From contig JBLHMB010000001.1 of the NCBI GenBank assembly GCA_047621665.1, forward strand, positions 135,508-199,507: DNA of 64,000 nt, given 5' to 3'. The notes below the pieces were generated by a model. It saw only the letters and a list, made by a program, of their open reading frames with translations, did not search any database and was not told the origin of the DNA. Within the stretch, counting starts at the first letter, position 1; each line of letters begins with the position of its first letter. The translations under genes were made by a program, and so were the position numbers. This stretch comes from Actimicrobium sp047621665. Its GTDB lineage: Bacteria; Pseudomonadota; Gammaproteobacteria; Burkholderiales; Burkholderiaceae_D. Below are positions 55,022 through 63,492 of this stretch, in pieces.

Positions 55022-55897
55022 GTGCCGAGCTTCGCCGGGCGCACGCGCCTGTGGCTTTTTGCCGCGCTGTACGGAGTGCTGATCGCCGCCAGCGCGATCA
55101 GTTTCGTGCGCGACGGTGACGTGCAGTTCGGCCGCAATCCGCTGGACAACCTGCTCAAGACCGCACACGAATTGTCGCGCCCGAGTCTGCTCAATGTCTG
55201 GTTCGGCAATCCCCGTCTCGAATACCGCAATGATGCCGGCGTCGTGCTGCGCGTCGAAGACCAGCGTGCCACCGAAGAACGCTATCTGATTGGTCTGGCC
55301 GCAGCGATCTGGACCACCTTGAAAGTGGCGACGCTAGGTTCGTTGCTGGCAGCGCTGGCGGCGCTGCCGTTCGGCCTCGTCGCCGCGCGCAACCTCGCGA
55401 TGCCGCGCTGGCTGGCGATGCCGGCACGCGGACTGCTCGACATCGCCCGGGCGATCCATGCGCTGGTGTTCGGTTTGCTGCTGGTCGGTATCATCGGACT
55501 CGGTCCGATGGCCGGTATTCTCGCCATCGCTTTTCACTCCTTTGGTACCTACGGCAAGCTGTACGCCGAGGCCATCGAGAACATCGACGAGCGCCTCATC
55601 GATTGCGGTCGGGTGATCGGCATGACGCCGCTGCAAACCGTCTGGCATGCGTTGCCACGTACGCTTTTGCCGCAGGGGTTGTCGATCCATCTTTACATCT
55701 GGGAATTCAACATGCGCGACTCGACCGTGCTTGGCTTGATCGGCGTGGGCGGCCTCGGGCTGCTGGTGTCCGAGGCCGTCTCGCTGTTCCAGTGGGGCCG
55801 GCTGGCGACATTGTTAATCGCCATTGTCCTGCTGGTAACCTGCTTCGACCGGATCAGCCGGCGAGTGCGTACGATTCTGGCGGCGCGGTCACACTGA
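55022..55897 (+). CDS. phnE: PhnE-like ABC transporter permease
   Basis: A 291-residue inner-membrane permease with about six spans. The EAA loop for contact with the ATPase is seen in EAIENIDERLIDCGRVIGMTP, and the C-terminal FNMRDSTVLGLIGVGGLGLLV is typical of PhnE. The start is GTG. No ATPase (PhnC) gene occurs in the window, although phnC-phnD-phnE is the usual unit, so the system either borrows an ATPase or has one elsewhere. Confidence 0.88.
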   Translation: MPSFAGRTRLWLFAALYGVLIAASAISFVRDGDVQFGRNPLDNLLKTAHELSRPSLLNVWFGNPRLEYRNDAGVVLRVEDQRATEERYLIGLAAAIWTTLKVATLGSLLAALAALPFGLVAARNLAMPRWLAMPARGLLDIARAIHALVFGLLLVGIIGLGPMAGILAIAFHSFGTYGKLYAEAIENIDERLIDCGRVIGMTPLQTVWHALPRTLLPQGLSIHLYIWEFNMRDSTVLGLIGVGGLGLLVSEAVSLFQWGRLATLLIAIVLLVTCFDRISRRVRTILAARSH

Positions 55898-56121
55898 GAA
55901 AGCGGTTTTCGATTACGGCAATGGTCTGATGCAGGATGTCAGCCTGAACCGGCCGGCGCAACAGAGAGCTGCGGCCGATCCGGCAACCATGGAGTTGTAG
56001 GGAGATTGTCAACTCCACAGTTGTTTTGTTCCCGCTTGTCAGGATCGCTGTATCAGATCGACCAAGCGCTATCCGACCGTTTCGGTTTATCCTGCCCGCT
56101 GTCGCTTTATAAGGATCATCT

Positions 56122-57084
56122 ATGCACGCAACTCTTCCTTTGCTCGTTGCCACCGACTTTCCGGCGCTTCGACGCCACCGTCCCGATACCCTGCAAATTA
56201 ATCTGGGCACCACCTGTAACCAGTCCTGCCTGCACTGCCATGTCAATGCCGGCCCGACCCGTACCGAACAAATGGATCGCGCCACCATCGGGCAAGTCCT
56301 CGACGTGCTGCGCCAGGGCGATATCCGCACCATTGACCTGACCGGCGGTGCGCCGGAGATGAATGTGCATTTCCGCTTTCTGGTCGAGCAGGCGCGCGCA
56401 CTTGGCGTGGCCGTCATCGACCGCTGCAACCTGACCATTCTTGAAGAACCCGGCTACGAAGAATTCGCCGGGTTTCTCGCCGCCCAGCAGGTCCACATCG
56501 TCGCCTCGCTGCCGTGCTACAGCGAAGACAACGTCGACAAGCAGCGTGGCGATGGTACGTTCGGCAGCAGCATCCGCATGCTGCAGCGACTCAATGCGCT
56601 CGGTTACGGCGACCCGGACGGGACGCTGGTGCTGGACCTGGTCTACAACCCGCAAGGACCGGTACTGCCGCCGTCTCAGGCCGGCCTGAAAAAAGACTAC
56701 GACCGTTTTCTCGGTGAGCAATTTGGCATCCGTTTCAATGACCTGTTCACGATCACCAACATGCCGATCCAGCGCTTCGGCAGCACGCTGATTTCAAAAG
56801 GCCAGTTCCACGATTACATGGACTTGCTGCGCTCGGCGCATCAGGATGCCAATCTGGCCGGCGTCATGTGCCGTTCGCTGATCTCGGTGGATCATCTGGG
56901 TTATCTGTATGACTGCGATTTCAACCAGATGCTCGGTTTGCCACTGAACCAGCCCGGCAAGGGCCGGCGTCACCTCACCAACTTGCTTGAGGATTCGCTG
57001 GAAGGCAATCCGATCAAGGTCGCCAACCATTGCTGGGGCTGCACCGCCGGTGCCGGCAGCAGTTGCAGCGGAGCGCTGGCTTGA
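56122..57084 (+). CDS. arsS: Arsenosugar biosynthesis radical SAM protein ArsS
   Basis: A 320-residue radical SAM enzyme. The 4Fe-4S cysteines are Cys32, Cys36 and Cys39 (CNQSCLHCH), with the SAM-binding glycine region DLTGGAPEMN. The C-terminal SPASM-like tail ends HCWGCTAGAGSSCSGALA (Cys304, Cys307, Cys315), the family hallmark; relatives may have selenocysteine here, but this gene uses TGC. ArsS is proposed to transfer the 5'-deoxyadenosyl group of SAM to dimethylarsenite, forming the arsenosugar precursor. AAGGA precedes the ATG. The stop shares a base with the next start (TGATG). A methyltransferase (ArsM) that would supply the substrate is not in the window. Confidence 0.9.
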   Translation: MHATLPLLVATDFPALRRHRPDTLQINLGTTCNQSCLHCHVNAGPTRTEQMDRATIGQVLDVLRQGDIRTIDLTGGAPEMNVHFRFLVEQARALGVAVIDRCNLTILEEPGYEEFAGFLAAQQVHIVASLPCYSEDNVDKQRGDGTFGSSIRMLQRLNALGYGDPDGTLVLDLVYNPQGPVLPPSQAGLKKDYDRFLGEQFGIRFNDLFTITNMPIQRFGSTLISKGQFHDYMDLLRSAHQDANLAGVMCRSLISVDHLGYLYDCDFNQMLGLPLNQPGKGRRHLTNLLEDSLEGNPIKVANHCWGCTAGAGSSCSGALA

Positions 57085-58061
57085 TGCCGCTGGAGCAGCC
57101 ACGCGCCGGGCGCAATTGCCCGACCGGGTACGCCTACGGCGCGGGGGTCTTTGCCCGCGAACCCGATTTGTCTGCGCAGACGCTGTACGTGATCGGCGGA
57201 CTGTACGGCAATGGTCAGGCGCTCGATATGATCGAGTCACTGGCCGCACGCGAGGCGGTCGCACCGCAACTGGTGTTCAATGGCGACTTCCATTGGTTCG
57301 ATACCGTTCCGGCGATTTTTGCCGACCTGCATGCGCGGGTGCTGCGCCACACCGCACTGCGCGGCAATGTCGAGACCGAACTGGCCGCCGATGACGAGGA
57401 GGCCGGTTGCGGTTGCGGTTATCCCGAGGACGTCAGCGATGACGTGGTGGCACATTCGAACCAGATCATCATCGCGCTACGGGATACTGCACAGCGCGCG
57501 CTGGGTGAGCTGCGCGGTGCGATGGCGGCGTTGCCGATGCACCTACTGGCGACGGTCGGCAACGCCCGCATCGCCATCGTGCATGGCGACGCGACGACGC
57601 TGGCAGGTTGGGATTTTTCGCGCGAGCGGCTCGATGATCCGGCCCGCCGCGCGATCAACGAGCAGTTTTTCCGCAAGGCCGAGGTGTCGCTGTTTGCCAG
57701 TTCGCATACCTGCCTGCCGGTGCTGCGGCGCTTCCGGGTCGAGGGCCAGGAATGCGGTGTGATCAACAATGGCGCGGCCGGCCTGCCGAATTTTTCCGGT
57801 GTTCATGCCGGGCTGATCAGCCGGATTGCGCTGACGCCGGCACCGAGCTGGCTGAACGTTCAGTACGAACGCATTTTCCGGATTGACGGCCAGGCACTTC
57901 ACGTCGCGGCGATTGCACTCGACTATGATCAGACCAGCTGGCGCGCGCAATTTTTGCGCGACTGGCCGCAAGGTTCAGTAGCCAACACAGCGTATTTACC
58001 GCGTATCGATCACGGTCCGGCATATTCGCCGGAGCAAGCCTGTCCTGCCGGATTCAAGTAA
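57084..58061 (+). CDS. Atypical metallophosphoesterase-like protein of the ArsS cluster
   Basis: A 325-residue protein with the calcineurin-like phosphoesterase layout but altered motifs: VIGGLYGN (37-44) where GDxHGN is usual, FNGDFHWFD (65-73), RGNVETE (93-99) for GNHE, IVHGDAT (165-171) and SSHTC (206-210). A cysteine pair CGCG at 109-112 is unusual. Some metal ligands are thus missing or replaced, so activity may differ from standard phosphatases. It is translationally coupled to arsS by a one-base overlap and probably acts on the ArsS product or a phosphorylated sugar derived from it (inference). Confidence 0.75.
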   Translation: MPLEQPRAGRNCPTGYAYGAGVFAREPDLSAQTLYVIGGLYGNGQALDMIESLAAREAVAPQLVFNGDFHWFDTVPAIFADLHARVLRHTALRGNVETELAADDEEAGCGCGYPEDVSDDVVAHSNQIIIALRDTAQRALGELRGAMAALPMHLLATVGNARIAIVHGDATTLAGWDFSRERLDDPARRAINEQFFRKAEVSLFASSHTCLPVLRRFRVEGQECGVINNGAAGLPNFSGVHAGLISRIALTPAPSWLNVQYERIFRIDGQALHVAAIALDYDQTSWRAQFLRDWPQGSVANTAYLPRIDHGPAYSPEQACPAGFK

Positions 58062-58094
58062 TCCTTTACCGTTCTCCCTGAGGCCAGTCCCCCC

Positions 58095-60245
58095 ATGAAA
58101 AAAAATCGACTTTTACTGCTGCTGCTGATCGTCGCCGCCATCATCGCTTTCTTTGTTTTTGATCTCGGTCGCTACCTCAGCCTCGATGAACTCAAGTCAC
58201 GCCAGGAAGCCTTGCAGGCTGCGGCGACGGCCAGCCCGCTCGCCAGTGCAGGAATTTTCTTCCTTATCTATACGGCCGTCACCGCGCTATCGTTTCCGGG
58301 TGCCGCTATCCTGACGTTGGCTGCCGGCGCGATTTTCGGCTTGTGGTTAGGCACGCTGATCGTCTCGTTTGCCTCGTGCGTCGGCGCCACGCTGGCCTTT
58401 TTGTCAGCCCGTTTTATTCTGCGTGACTGGGTGATACGGCGCTTCGGTGACAAGCTCAAGAGTTTCAACGAAGGTATCGCCCGCGATGGTGCGCTGTACC
58501 TGTTCACGTTGCGGCTGGTGCCGGTGTTTCCATTCTTCCTGATTAACCTGCTGATGGGACTGACCGTGATGCCCGTACGGACTTATTACTGGGTCAGTCA
58601 GATTGGCATGCTGGCCGGCACACTGGTGTTCGTCAACGCCGGCACCCAACTCGCGCAGATCACTTCGCTCAAGGGCATTCTGTCGCCGGGCTTGCTGCTG
58701 TCATTCGTGCTGCTCGGCGTGTTCCCGCTGCTGGCGCGCAAGGCGCTCGACTGGATCAAGGCGCGCAAGGTGTATGCGCGCTGGCCGCGTCCGGCCCGGT
58801 ATGATTACAACATGGTCGTCATCGGCGGCGGTTCGGCCGGACTGGTCAGTTCGTACATTGCCGCAGCCGTCAAAGCCAAGGTCGCGCTGATCGAGCGCCA
58901 CCAGCTTGGTGGCGATTGCCTCAATACCGGTTGCGTGCCGTCGAAGGCGCTGATCCGCTCGGCCAAGGTGATGTCGCACATCGGCCGCGCCCATGAATTC
59001 GGTCTGGTGCAAGCCAGCGCGCAAGTTGACTTTGCCGCCGTGATGGAGCGCATCCAGCGCGTCATCGCCACCATCGCGCCGCATGATTCTGCCGAGCGCT
59101 ACCAGAGTCTCGGTGTCGATACACTGAAAGGATCGGCCCGCATCGTCTCGCCGTTCGCGGTCGAATTCACCGACCCCGATGGCAGCAAGCGCACGCTGAC
59201 CACGCGCAGCATCGTCATCGCTGCCGGTGCGCGTCCGTTCATGCCGCCGATACCGGGGCTCGACACGATGGACGCGCTAACTTCCGACACACTGTGGTCA
59301 TTGCGAACGTTGCCGCGCCGCTTGCTGGTGCTGGGCGGTGGCCCGATTGGCTGCGAACTGGCACAGGCGTTTGCCCGGCTCGGTGCGCAGGTCACACAAG
59401 TCGAAATGGCCGGGCGCGTGATGCTGCGCGAAGATGCCGATGTCTCGGCGTTGGTGGCGTCGCGCTTCCGGGCCGAAGGCATTGCGCTGATGACCGGCCA
59501 CAAGGCGGTGCGCTTTTTGCTCGAAGACGGCCAGAAAATATTGGTCGCCGAACATGCCGGCAGCGAAGTGCGCATTCCGTTTGATGTGGTGTTGGTAGCG
59601 CTCGGTCGCAGCGCCAACCTGACCGGCTACGGCCTCGAAGAACTCGGCATCGGTACCAGCAAGACCCGCACCATCGAGACCAACGATTACCTCGAAACGC
59701 TGTATCCGAATATCTTTGCCGCCGGCGATGTGGCCGGTCCGTACCAGTTCACGCATGTCGCCGCGCACCAGGCCTGGTTCGCCGCAGTCAATGGCCTGTT
59801 CGGTCGTTTCAAAAAATTCAAGGCCGATTATTCGGTGATTCCGTGGGCCACTTTTACCGAGCCGGAAGTCGCGCGCGTCGGTCTCAATGAACAGGAAGCG
59901 ATCACCGCCGGCGTGCCGTACGAAATTTCGCGCTATGAACTCGACGACCTCGATCGGGCCATTGCCGACGGCGAAGCACACGGCTTCGTCAAGGTGCTGA
60001 CGGTGCCGGGCAAGGACAAGATTCTCGGTGTGACCATCGTCGGCGACCATGCCGGTGACCTGATCGCCGAATACGTGATGGCCATGAAACACGGCCTCGG
60101 CATGAACAAGATCCTCGGCACCATCCACATTTATCCGACGCTGGCCGAAGCCAACAAGTTCGCCGCCGGAGTCTGGAAAAAAGCCCATACACCGGAGCGC
60201 TTGCTGAAATGGGTGGCCAAGTACCACGCATGGCAGCGCGGCTGA
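58095..60245 (+). CDS. Fusion of TVP38/DedA-type membrane domain and MerA-like flavin oxidoreductase
   Basis: A 716-residue two-part protein. Residues 1-225 form a SNARE-associated/DedA (VTT) membrane domain with about five spans, including FPGAAILTLAAGAIFG and LRLVPVFPFFLINLLMG. From about residue 236 a pyridine-nucleotide-disulfide oxidoreductase follows: FAD motif VVIGGGSAG, redox-active disulfide Cys275/Cys280 (GGDCLNTGCVPSK), NAD(P) site LVLGGGPIGCELAQAF, second FAD motif NIFAAGDVAG and C-terminal dimer segment. The MerA C-terminal CysCys mercury site is absent, so mercury is an unlikely substrate. It lies 33 bases after the phosphoesterase gene; role in the cluster unknown. Confidence 0.88.
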   Translation: MKKNRLLLLLLIVAAIIAFFVFDLGRYLSLDELKSRQEALQAAATASPLASAGIFFLIYTAVTALSFPGAAILTLAAGAIFGLWLGTLIVSFASCVGATLAFLSARFILRDWVIRRFGDKLKSFNEGIARDGALYLFTLRLVPVFPFFLINLLMGLTVMPVRTYYWVSQIGMLAGTLVFVNAGTQLAQITSLKGILSPGLLLSFVLLGVFPLLARKALDWIKARKVYARWPRPARYDYNMVVIGGGSAGLVSSYIAAAVKAKVALIERHQLGGDCLNTGCVPSKALIRSAKVMSHIGRAHEFGLVQASAQVDFAAVMERIQRVIATIAPHDSAERYQSLGVDTLKGSARIVSPFAVEFTDPDGSKRTLTTRSIVIAAGARPFMPPIPGLDTMDALTSDTLWSLRTLPRRLLVLGGGPIGCELAQAFARLGAQVTQVEMAGRVMLREDADVSALVASRFRAEGIALMTGHKAVRFLLEDGQKILVAEHAGSEVRIPFDVVLVALGRSANLTGYGLEELGIGTSKTRTIETNDYLETLYPNIFAAGDVAGPYQFTHVAAHQAWFAAVNGLFGRFKKFKADYSVIPWATFTEPEVARVGLNEQEAITAGVPYEISRYELDDLDRAIADGEAHGFVKVLTVPGKDKILGVTIVGDHAGDLIAEYVMAMKHGLGMNKILGTIHIYPTLAEANKFAAGVWKKAHTPERLLKWVAKYHAWQRG

Positions 60246-60931
60246 TGAGGGCATCCCTGGCGATCATCGTGCCGGCCCTCAACGAGGACGGTCAGATCGT
60301 CGTCATGCTGACGCGGCTGGCAGCGCTGCGAAGCGCCGGTGCACAAGTGATTCTGGCCGATGGCGGCAGCACCGACCAGACCGTTGCGCTGGCACTGCCG
60401 CTGGTCGATCTGGTGGTGCATGCACCGCGCGGACGGGCGCTGCAAATGAATGCCGGTGCGGCACAGGCCAGCGGTGATGTGCTGCTGTTCCTGCATGCCG
60501 ATACAGCGCTGCCCGAACAGGCCGATAAGTTGATCGCTGCCGCCCTCGAGAAACAAATCTGGGGCCGTTTCGATATCACACTGACCGGCACGCACCGGAT
60601 GCTGCCGGTGATCGCGGCGATGATGAACTGGCGTTCGCGCCTTAGCGGCATCGCCACCGGCGACCAGGCCATTTTCGTGCGCCGCGATGTCTTCGAAAAG
60701 CTGGCTGGTTTCGCCCCCATCGCCCTGATGGAAGACCTCGAACTGAGTCGTCGCCTGAAAAAAATTGCGCCGCCGGCCTGCCTGCGCGAGCGCGTCATCA
60801 GCTCCGGCCGGCGCTGGGAAAAGCACGGCGTCTGGCGCACCATCGTCCTGATGTGGCGCTTGCGGCTGGCCTATTTTTGTGGCGCTGATCCACGCGCACT
60901 GGCTATCGCCTACGGCTATTTGCCACGATGA
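60245..60931 (+). CDS. TIGR04283-type glycosyltransferase (arsenosugar-associated)
   Basis: A 228-residue GT-A fold family 2 glycosyltransferase: AIIVPALNEDGQIV, VILADGGSTDQT, GRALQMNAGAAQ, the metal-binding FLHADT, and MEDLELSRRLKK. This matches the family repeatedly found next to rSAM/ArsS genes. The start shares a base with the previous stop (TGATG), and the stop overlaps the next ATG (ATGA). It may add a sugar or glycerol unit to an arsenosugar intermediate (inferred). Confidence 0.85.
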   Translation: MRASLAIIVPALNEDGQIVVMLTRLAALRSAGAQVILADGGSTDQTVALALPLVDLVVHAPRGRALQMNAGAAQASGDVLLFLHADTALPEQADKLIAAALEKQIWGRFDITLTGTHRMLPVIAAMMNWRSRLSGIATGDQAIFVRRDVFEKLAGFAPIALMEDLELSRRLKKIAPPACLRERVISSGRRWEKHGVWRTIVLMWRLRLAYFCGADPRALAIAYGYLPR

Positions 60932-61569
60932 GTTTGCACATCGCGGTCTTTGCCAAAGCGCCGGTGGCCGGATTGACCAAGACCCGGCTGATCCCGTTGC
61001 TCGGTCCGGCCGGTGCCGCCGAGGCACATAAACACATGACCGAGCACGCGCTGCGCAGCGCGCTGCACGCCGCGCCCGGTCAGGTCTCGTTGTGGAGTGC
61101 TGGTGCGCACGATCATCCTTATCTGAAGGATTGCTGCCAGCGCTTCGGCATCACGGCCACTGCGCAAACCGGGGGCGATCTCGGGCAACGGATGGCGGAT
61201 TGCCTGAGCCGCTTATTACTGGAGCACCAGCGCGTTCTACTGATCGGTAGTGATTGCCCCGCGTTGGCGAGTGCCGACCTGCAATTGGCGGCGCACGCGC
61301 TGGAGCAGGGCGCACGGTTGGTCTTCACGCCGGCCGAGGACGGCGGCTATGTGCTGGTGGGTGCGAGACGTGATGGTGCTGCCGGATTCGCCGCAGTATT
61401 CGATGCGATGGTCTGGAGTACCGACCGCGTCATGGCGCAGACCTGCGACCGGTTGCGTGCGTTGGGTTGGCAGCACGGGCCGGACTGGGCCGAAATGCCG
61501 GTACGCTGGGATGTCGACGAGCCGGCCGATTATGTGCGCGCCGTGCAGCTCGGACTGCTGCCGGACTAG
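60928..61569 (+). CDS. TIGR04282-type transferase (DUF2064, arsenosugar-associated)
   Basis: A 213-residue nucleotidyl/glycosyltransferase-like protein. The N-terminal FAKAPVAGLTKTRL is a sugar-nucleotidyltransferase-like substrate loop, followed by LIGSDCPAL, PAEDGGYVLVGAR and DVDEPADY. It overlaps the preceding gene by 4 bases, so the two transferases are probably made in equal amount. The last gene of the cluster; its end overlaps the convergent cytochrome gene by four bases. Confidence 0.85.
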   Translation: MSLHIAVFAKAPVAGLTKTRLIPLLGPAGAAEAHKHMTEHALRSALHAAPGQVSLWSAGAHDHPYLKDCCQRFGITATAQTGGDLGQRMADCLSRLLLEHQRVLLIGSDCPALASADLQLAAHALEQGARLVFTPAEDGGYVLVGARRDGAAGFAAVFDAMVWSTDRVMAQTCDRLRALGWQHGPDWAEMPVRWDVDEPADYVRAVQLGLLPD

Positions 61570-61922
61570 CGCGCGGTGGTGCCGTCGATCTTGATCGACT
61601 CGAACCACGCCGCAAGGTTGCTGATCTCGGTATCGGTCAGGGGTTTCGCAATGACGCCCATGATTTCATTGCTACGCTTGCCGCTGCGATAATTTTTCAG
61701 TTGCAGTTCGACATACAGCGCCTGCTGGCCGGCCAGATTCGGTGCGCCCGGCATTTGGCTGATGCCATTGGCGCCATGGCACATCGCGCAACTCATCGCT
61801 TTGGCCTGGCCGGCTTCGAGATCGGCCGCAACGGCATGGCTCGCCATCAGGCCCAGTGCCAGCAGCAGTGCGGCCGGCGCGCGGGTGAGTGAATATCTGT
61901 TGTAAGTCATCATGCTCGCCAT
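61566..61922 (-). CDS. Class I c-type cytochrome
   Basis: A 118-residue periplasmic cytochrome c. The signal peptide (LLLALGLMASHAVA) is followed by a haem site CAMCH and an axial methionine in EIMGVIAKPL. Several ATGs lie within the first five codons, so the exact start is uncertain. Located downstream of the sorbosone dehydrogenase-like gene but beyond a strong terminator. It is a plausible electron acceptor for that PQQ-type enzyme. Confidence 0.85.
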   Translation of the reverse strand: MASMMTYNRYSLTRAPAALLLALGLMASHAVAADLEAGQAKAMSCAMCHGANGISQMPGAPNLAGQQALYVELQLKNYRSGKRSNEIMGVIAKPLTDTEISNLAAWFESIKIDGTTAR

Positions 61923-61936
61923 CGTAAAAAGTGGAC

Positions 61937-61972
61937 AAAAAAATACCCGCTGCGCCAGGTGCGCAGCGGGTA
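61937..61972 (-). terminator. Strong terminator after the sorbosone dehydrogenase gene
   Basis: TACCCGCTGCGC pairs perfectly with GCGCAGCGGGTA (12 base pairs, 5-base loop), and the minus strand then has a run of T's. Confidence 0.92.
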
Positions 61973-61983
61973 GTCAGTGCGGA

Positions 61984-63267
61984 TCAGACGCCAGTGTAGG
62001 TGATGCGATAGATCGCACCGGCAAAGTCATCCGAGATCAGGATAGAGCCATCCGGCAGATTGGCGACGTCGACCGGACGACCGCGATACTGACGGGTCTT
62101 GCTATCGAGCCAGCCATCGGCAAACACTTCGGTCTTGTCGGCTGAACCATCGGCTTTCAGTGACGTGAACATGATGCGTGCGCCGATTGGCGTGGTCTTG
62201 TTCCATGAGCCATGCTGGGCCGAGAAAACCCCGCCACGATACTTGTTCGGGAACATGTCACCGGTATAGAAGACCATGCCCAGATCGGCTGCATGGGCTT
62301 CCATGTAGACCTCCGGATTGGTCGTGTTAGCCGGTACCGGATCCTTGTCGTAGCCAAATTCGGTGATCCGTGTCTTGCCTTGAATGTACGGATAGCCGAA
62401 GAACTGACCTTTCTTGGTGGCGCGGTTGATTTCACCGGCCGGGATTTCGTCGCCCATGCCATCGGTCTGGTTATCGGTGAACCACAGGTCGTTGTTCTTC
62501 GGATTGAAGTCCATGCCGACCGAGTTGCGAATGCCGGTCGCATAGACTTCGCGCTTGGCACCGGTGGCCGCATCCAGGCGGATGATGCCGCCAATGCCTT
62601 GCTCGGTGAATCCCTTGAGTTTTTCACGCGGTGGCACATTGAACGGCTGTCCCAGCGAGACATACAGCATGCCATCCTTGCCGACGCGGCAGACCCGCGC
62701 GCCATGGTTGTAGCTCTCGTCTTCGACCGGAATCAGCTTGCCTTGCGGGACCAGTTCGGAGACCGCAACGTCAGCACCTTCATAGAAAAATTCGGCCGCC
62801 GGAAAGCTCAGGATACGGTTGTGTTCGGTCACGATCAGAAAGCCATCCTTGGTCCAGCACACGCCGTTTGGCTGCGTGAACTTGAGTGACGGTGCGAACT
62901 GCTTGACCTCGGTCGCGGCATCGCCGCTGTTGCGGTTAGTGACCGCCCAGACCGACGACTTGCGGGTGCCGACGAACAGCATATTGGTCGACGGTGCGAC
63001 CGCCATGTGGCGCGCATCCGGCACGATCGCGTACAAATTAATCGCAAAGCCGGGCGGCATCTTCACGCGCTTGAGGTTTTCCTTGATTGCATCGGCATTC
63101 TTGCCGGTTTGCGGGATCAGTGGCAGGTTCGGATCAATACCCGAGACGCGCATTGATTTGAGCTTGTCCATCGCTTGCTCCTGGGCGAAAGCCGACGTCG
63201 TCAAACCCATCAGCAGGCCAACGGCGACAGCGGCCGTGCCTATTCCCGACCAACGATTGTTTTGCAT
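61984..63267 (-). CDS. PQQ-dependent sugar/sorbosone dehydrogenase
   Basis: A 427-residue exported beta-propeller. The signal peptide (LTTSAFA) is followed by a six-bladed propeller of the glucose/sorbosone dehydrogenase family: FAINLYAIVPDARHMAVAP, NGVCWTKDGFL, RNSVGMDFNPKNNDLWFTDN and AHAADLGMVFYTGDMFPNKYRGG. The TDNQTDGMGDE region is typical of the sorbosone dehydrogenase branch. GGAG precedes the ATG. The likely reaction is quinone-linked oxidation of an aldose or sorbosone; the real substrate is unknown. A cytochrome c gene lies downstream. Confidence 0.88.
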   Translation of the reverse strand: MQNNRWSGIGTAAVAVGLLMGLTTSAFAQEQAMDKLKSMRVSGIDPNLPLIPQTGKNADAIKENLKRVKMPPGFAINLYAIVPDARHMAVAPSTNMLFVGTRKSSVWAVTNRNSGDAATEVKQFAPSLKFTQPNGVCWTKDGFLIVTEHNRILSFPAAEFFYEGADVAVSELVPQGKLIPVEDESYNHGARVCRVGKDGMLYVSLGQPFNVPPREKLKGFTEQGIGGIIRLDAATGAKREVYATGIRNSVGMDFNPKNNDLWFTDNQTDGMGDEIPAGEINRATKKGQFFGYPYIQGKTRITEFGYDKDPVPANTTNPEVYMEAHAADLGMVFYTGDMFPNKYRGGVFSAQHGSWNKTTPIGARIMFTSLKADGSADKTEVFADGWLDSKTRQYRGRPVDVANLPDGSILISDDFAGAIYRITYTGV

Positions 63268-63362
63268 GTTGTGATCTCCAGATTATTTTTATGGGGGGTG
63301 CTGTTGTCCCTGTCGATGAATCGAACAGTCGTCCTATTATTCTCTGCGATTCGTGCCCGCTG

Positions 63363-63380
63363 GTAGTAGCGGAATACTAC
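63363..63380. promoter_or_regulatory. Perfect inverted repeat upstream of the sorbosone dehydrogenase gene
   Basis: GTAGTA and TACTAC arms with a 6-base centre (GTAGTAGCGGAATACTAC), about 95 bases before the ATG. It could be an operator. On the plus strand it is followed by six T's, so an antisense terminator is the alternative. Confidence 0.35.
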
Positions 63381-63492
63381 TTTTTTGGCGGAATAGTTCT
63401 AGCGTTGCGGTGTATTCGCCCGCGAATGACGACCTTGCAGTGATCCGCCGGAATTCGCCGGGTGAGTGCGATATTTGTGCCGATCTATGTTG

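Noticed and set aside
56122..57084. ArsS as a selenoprotein
   Set aside because: The family can have selenocysteine, but the C-terminal cysteine codons here are TGC and there is no in-frame TGA before the normal stop.
58095..60245. Mercuric reductase
   Set aside because: The C-terminal vicinal cysteines needed for mercury transfer are missing, and no other mer genes are nearby.
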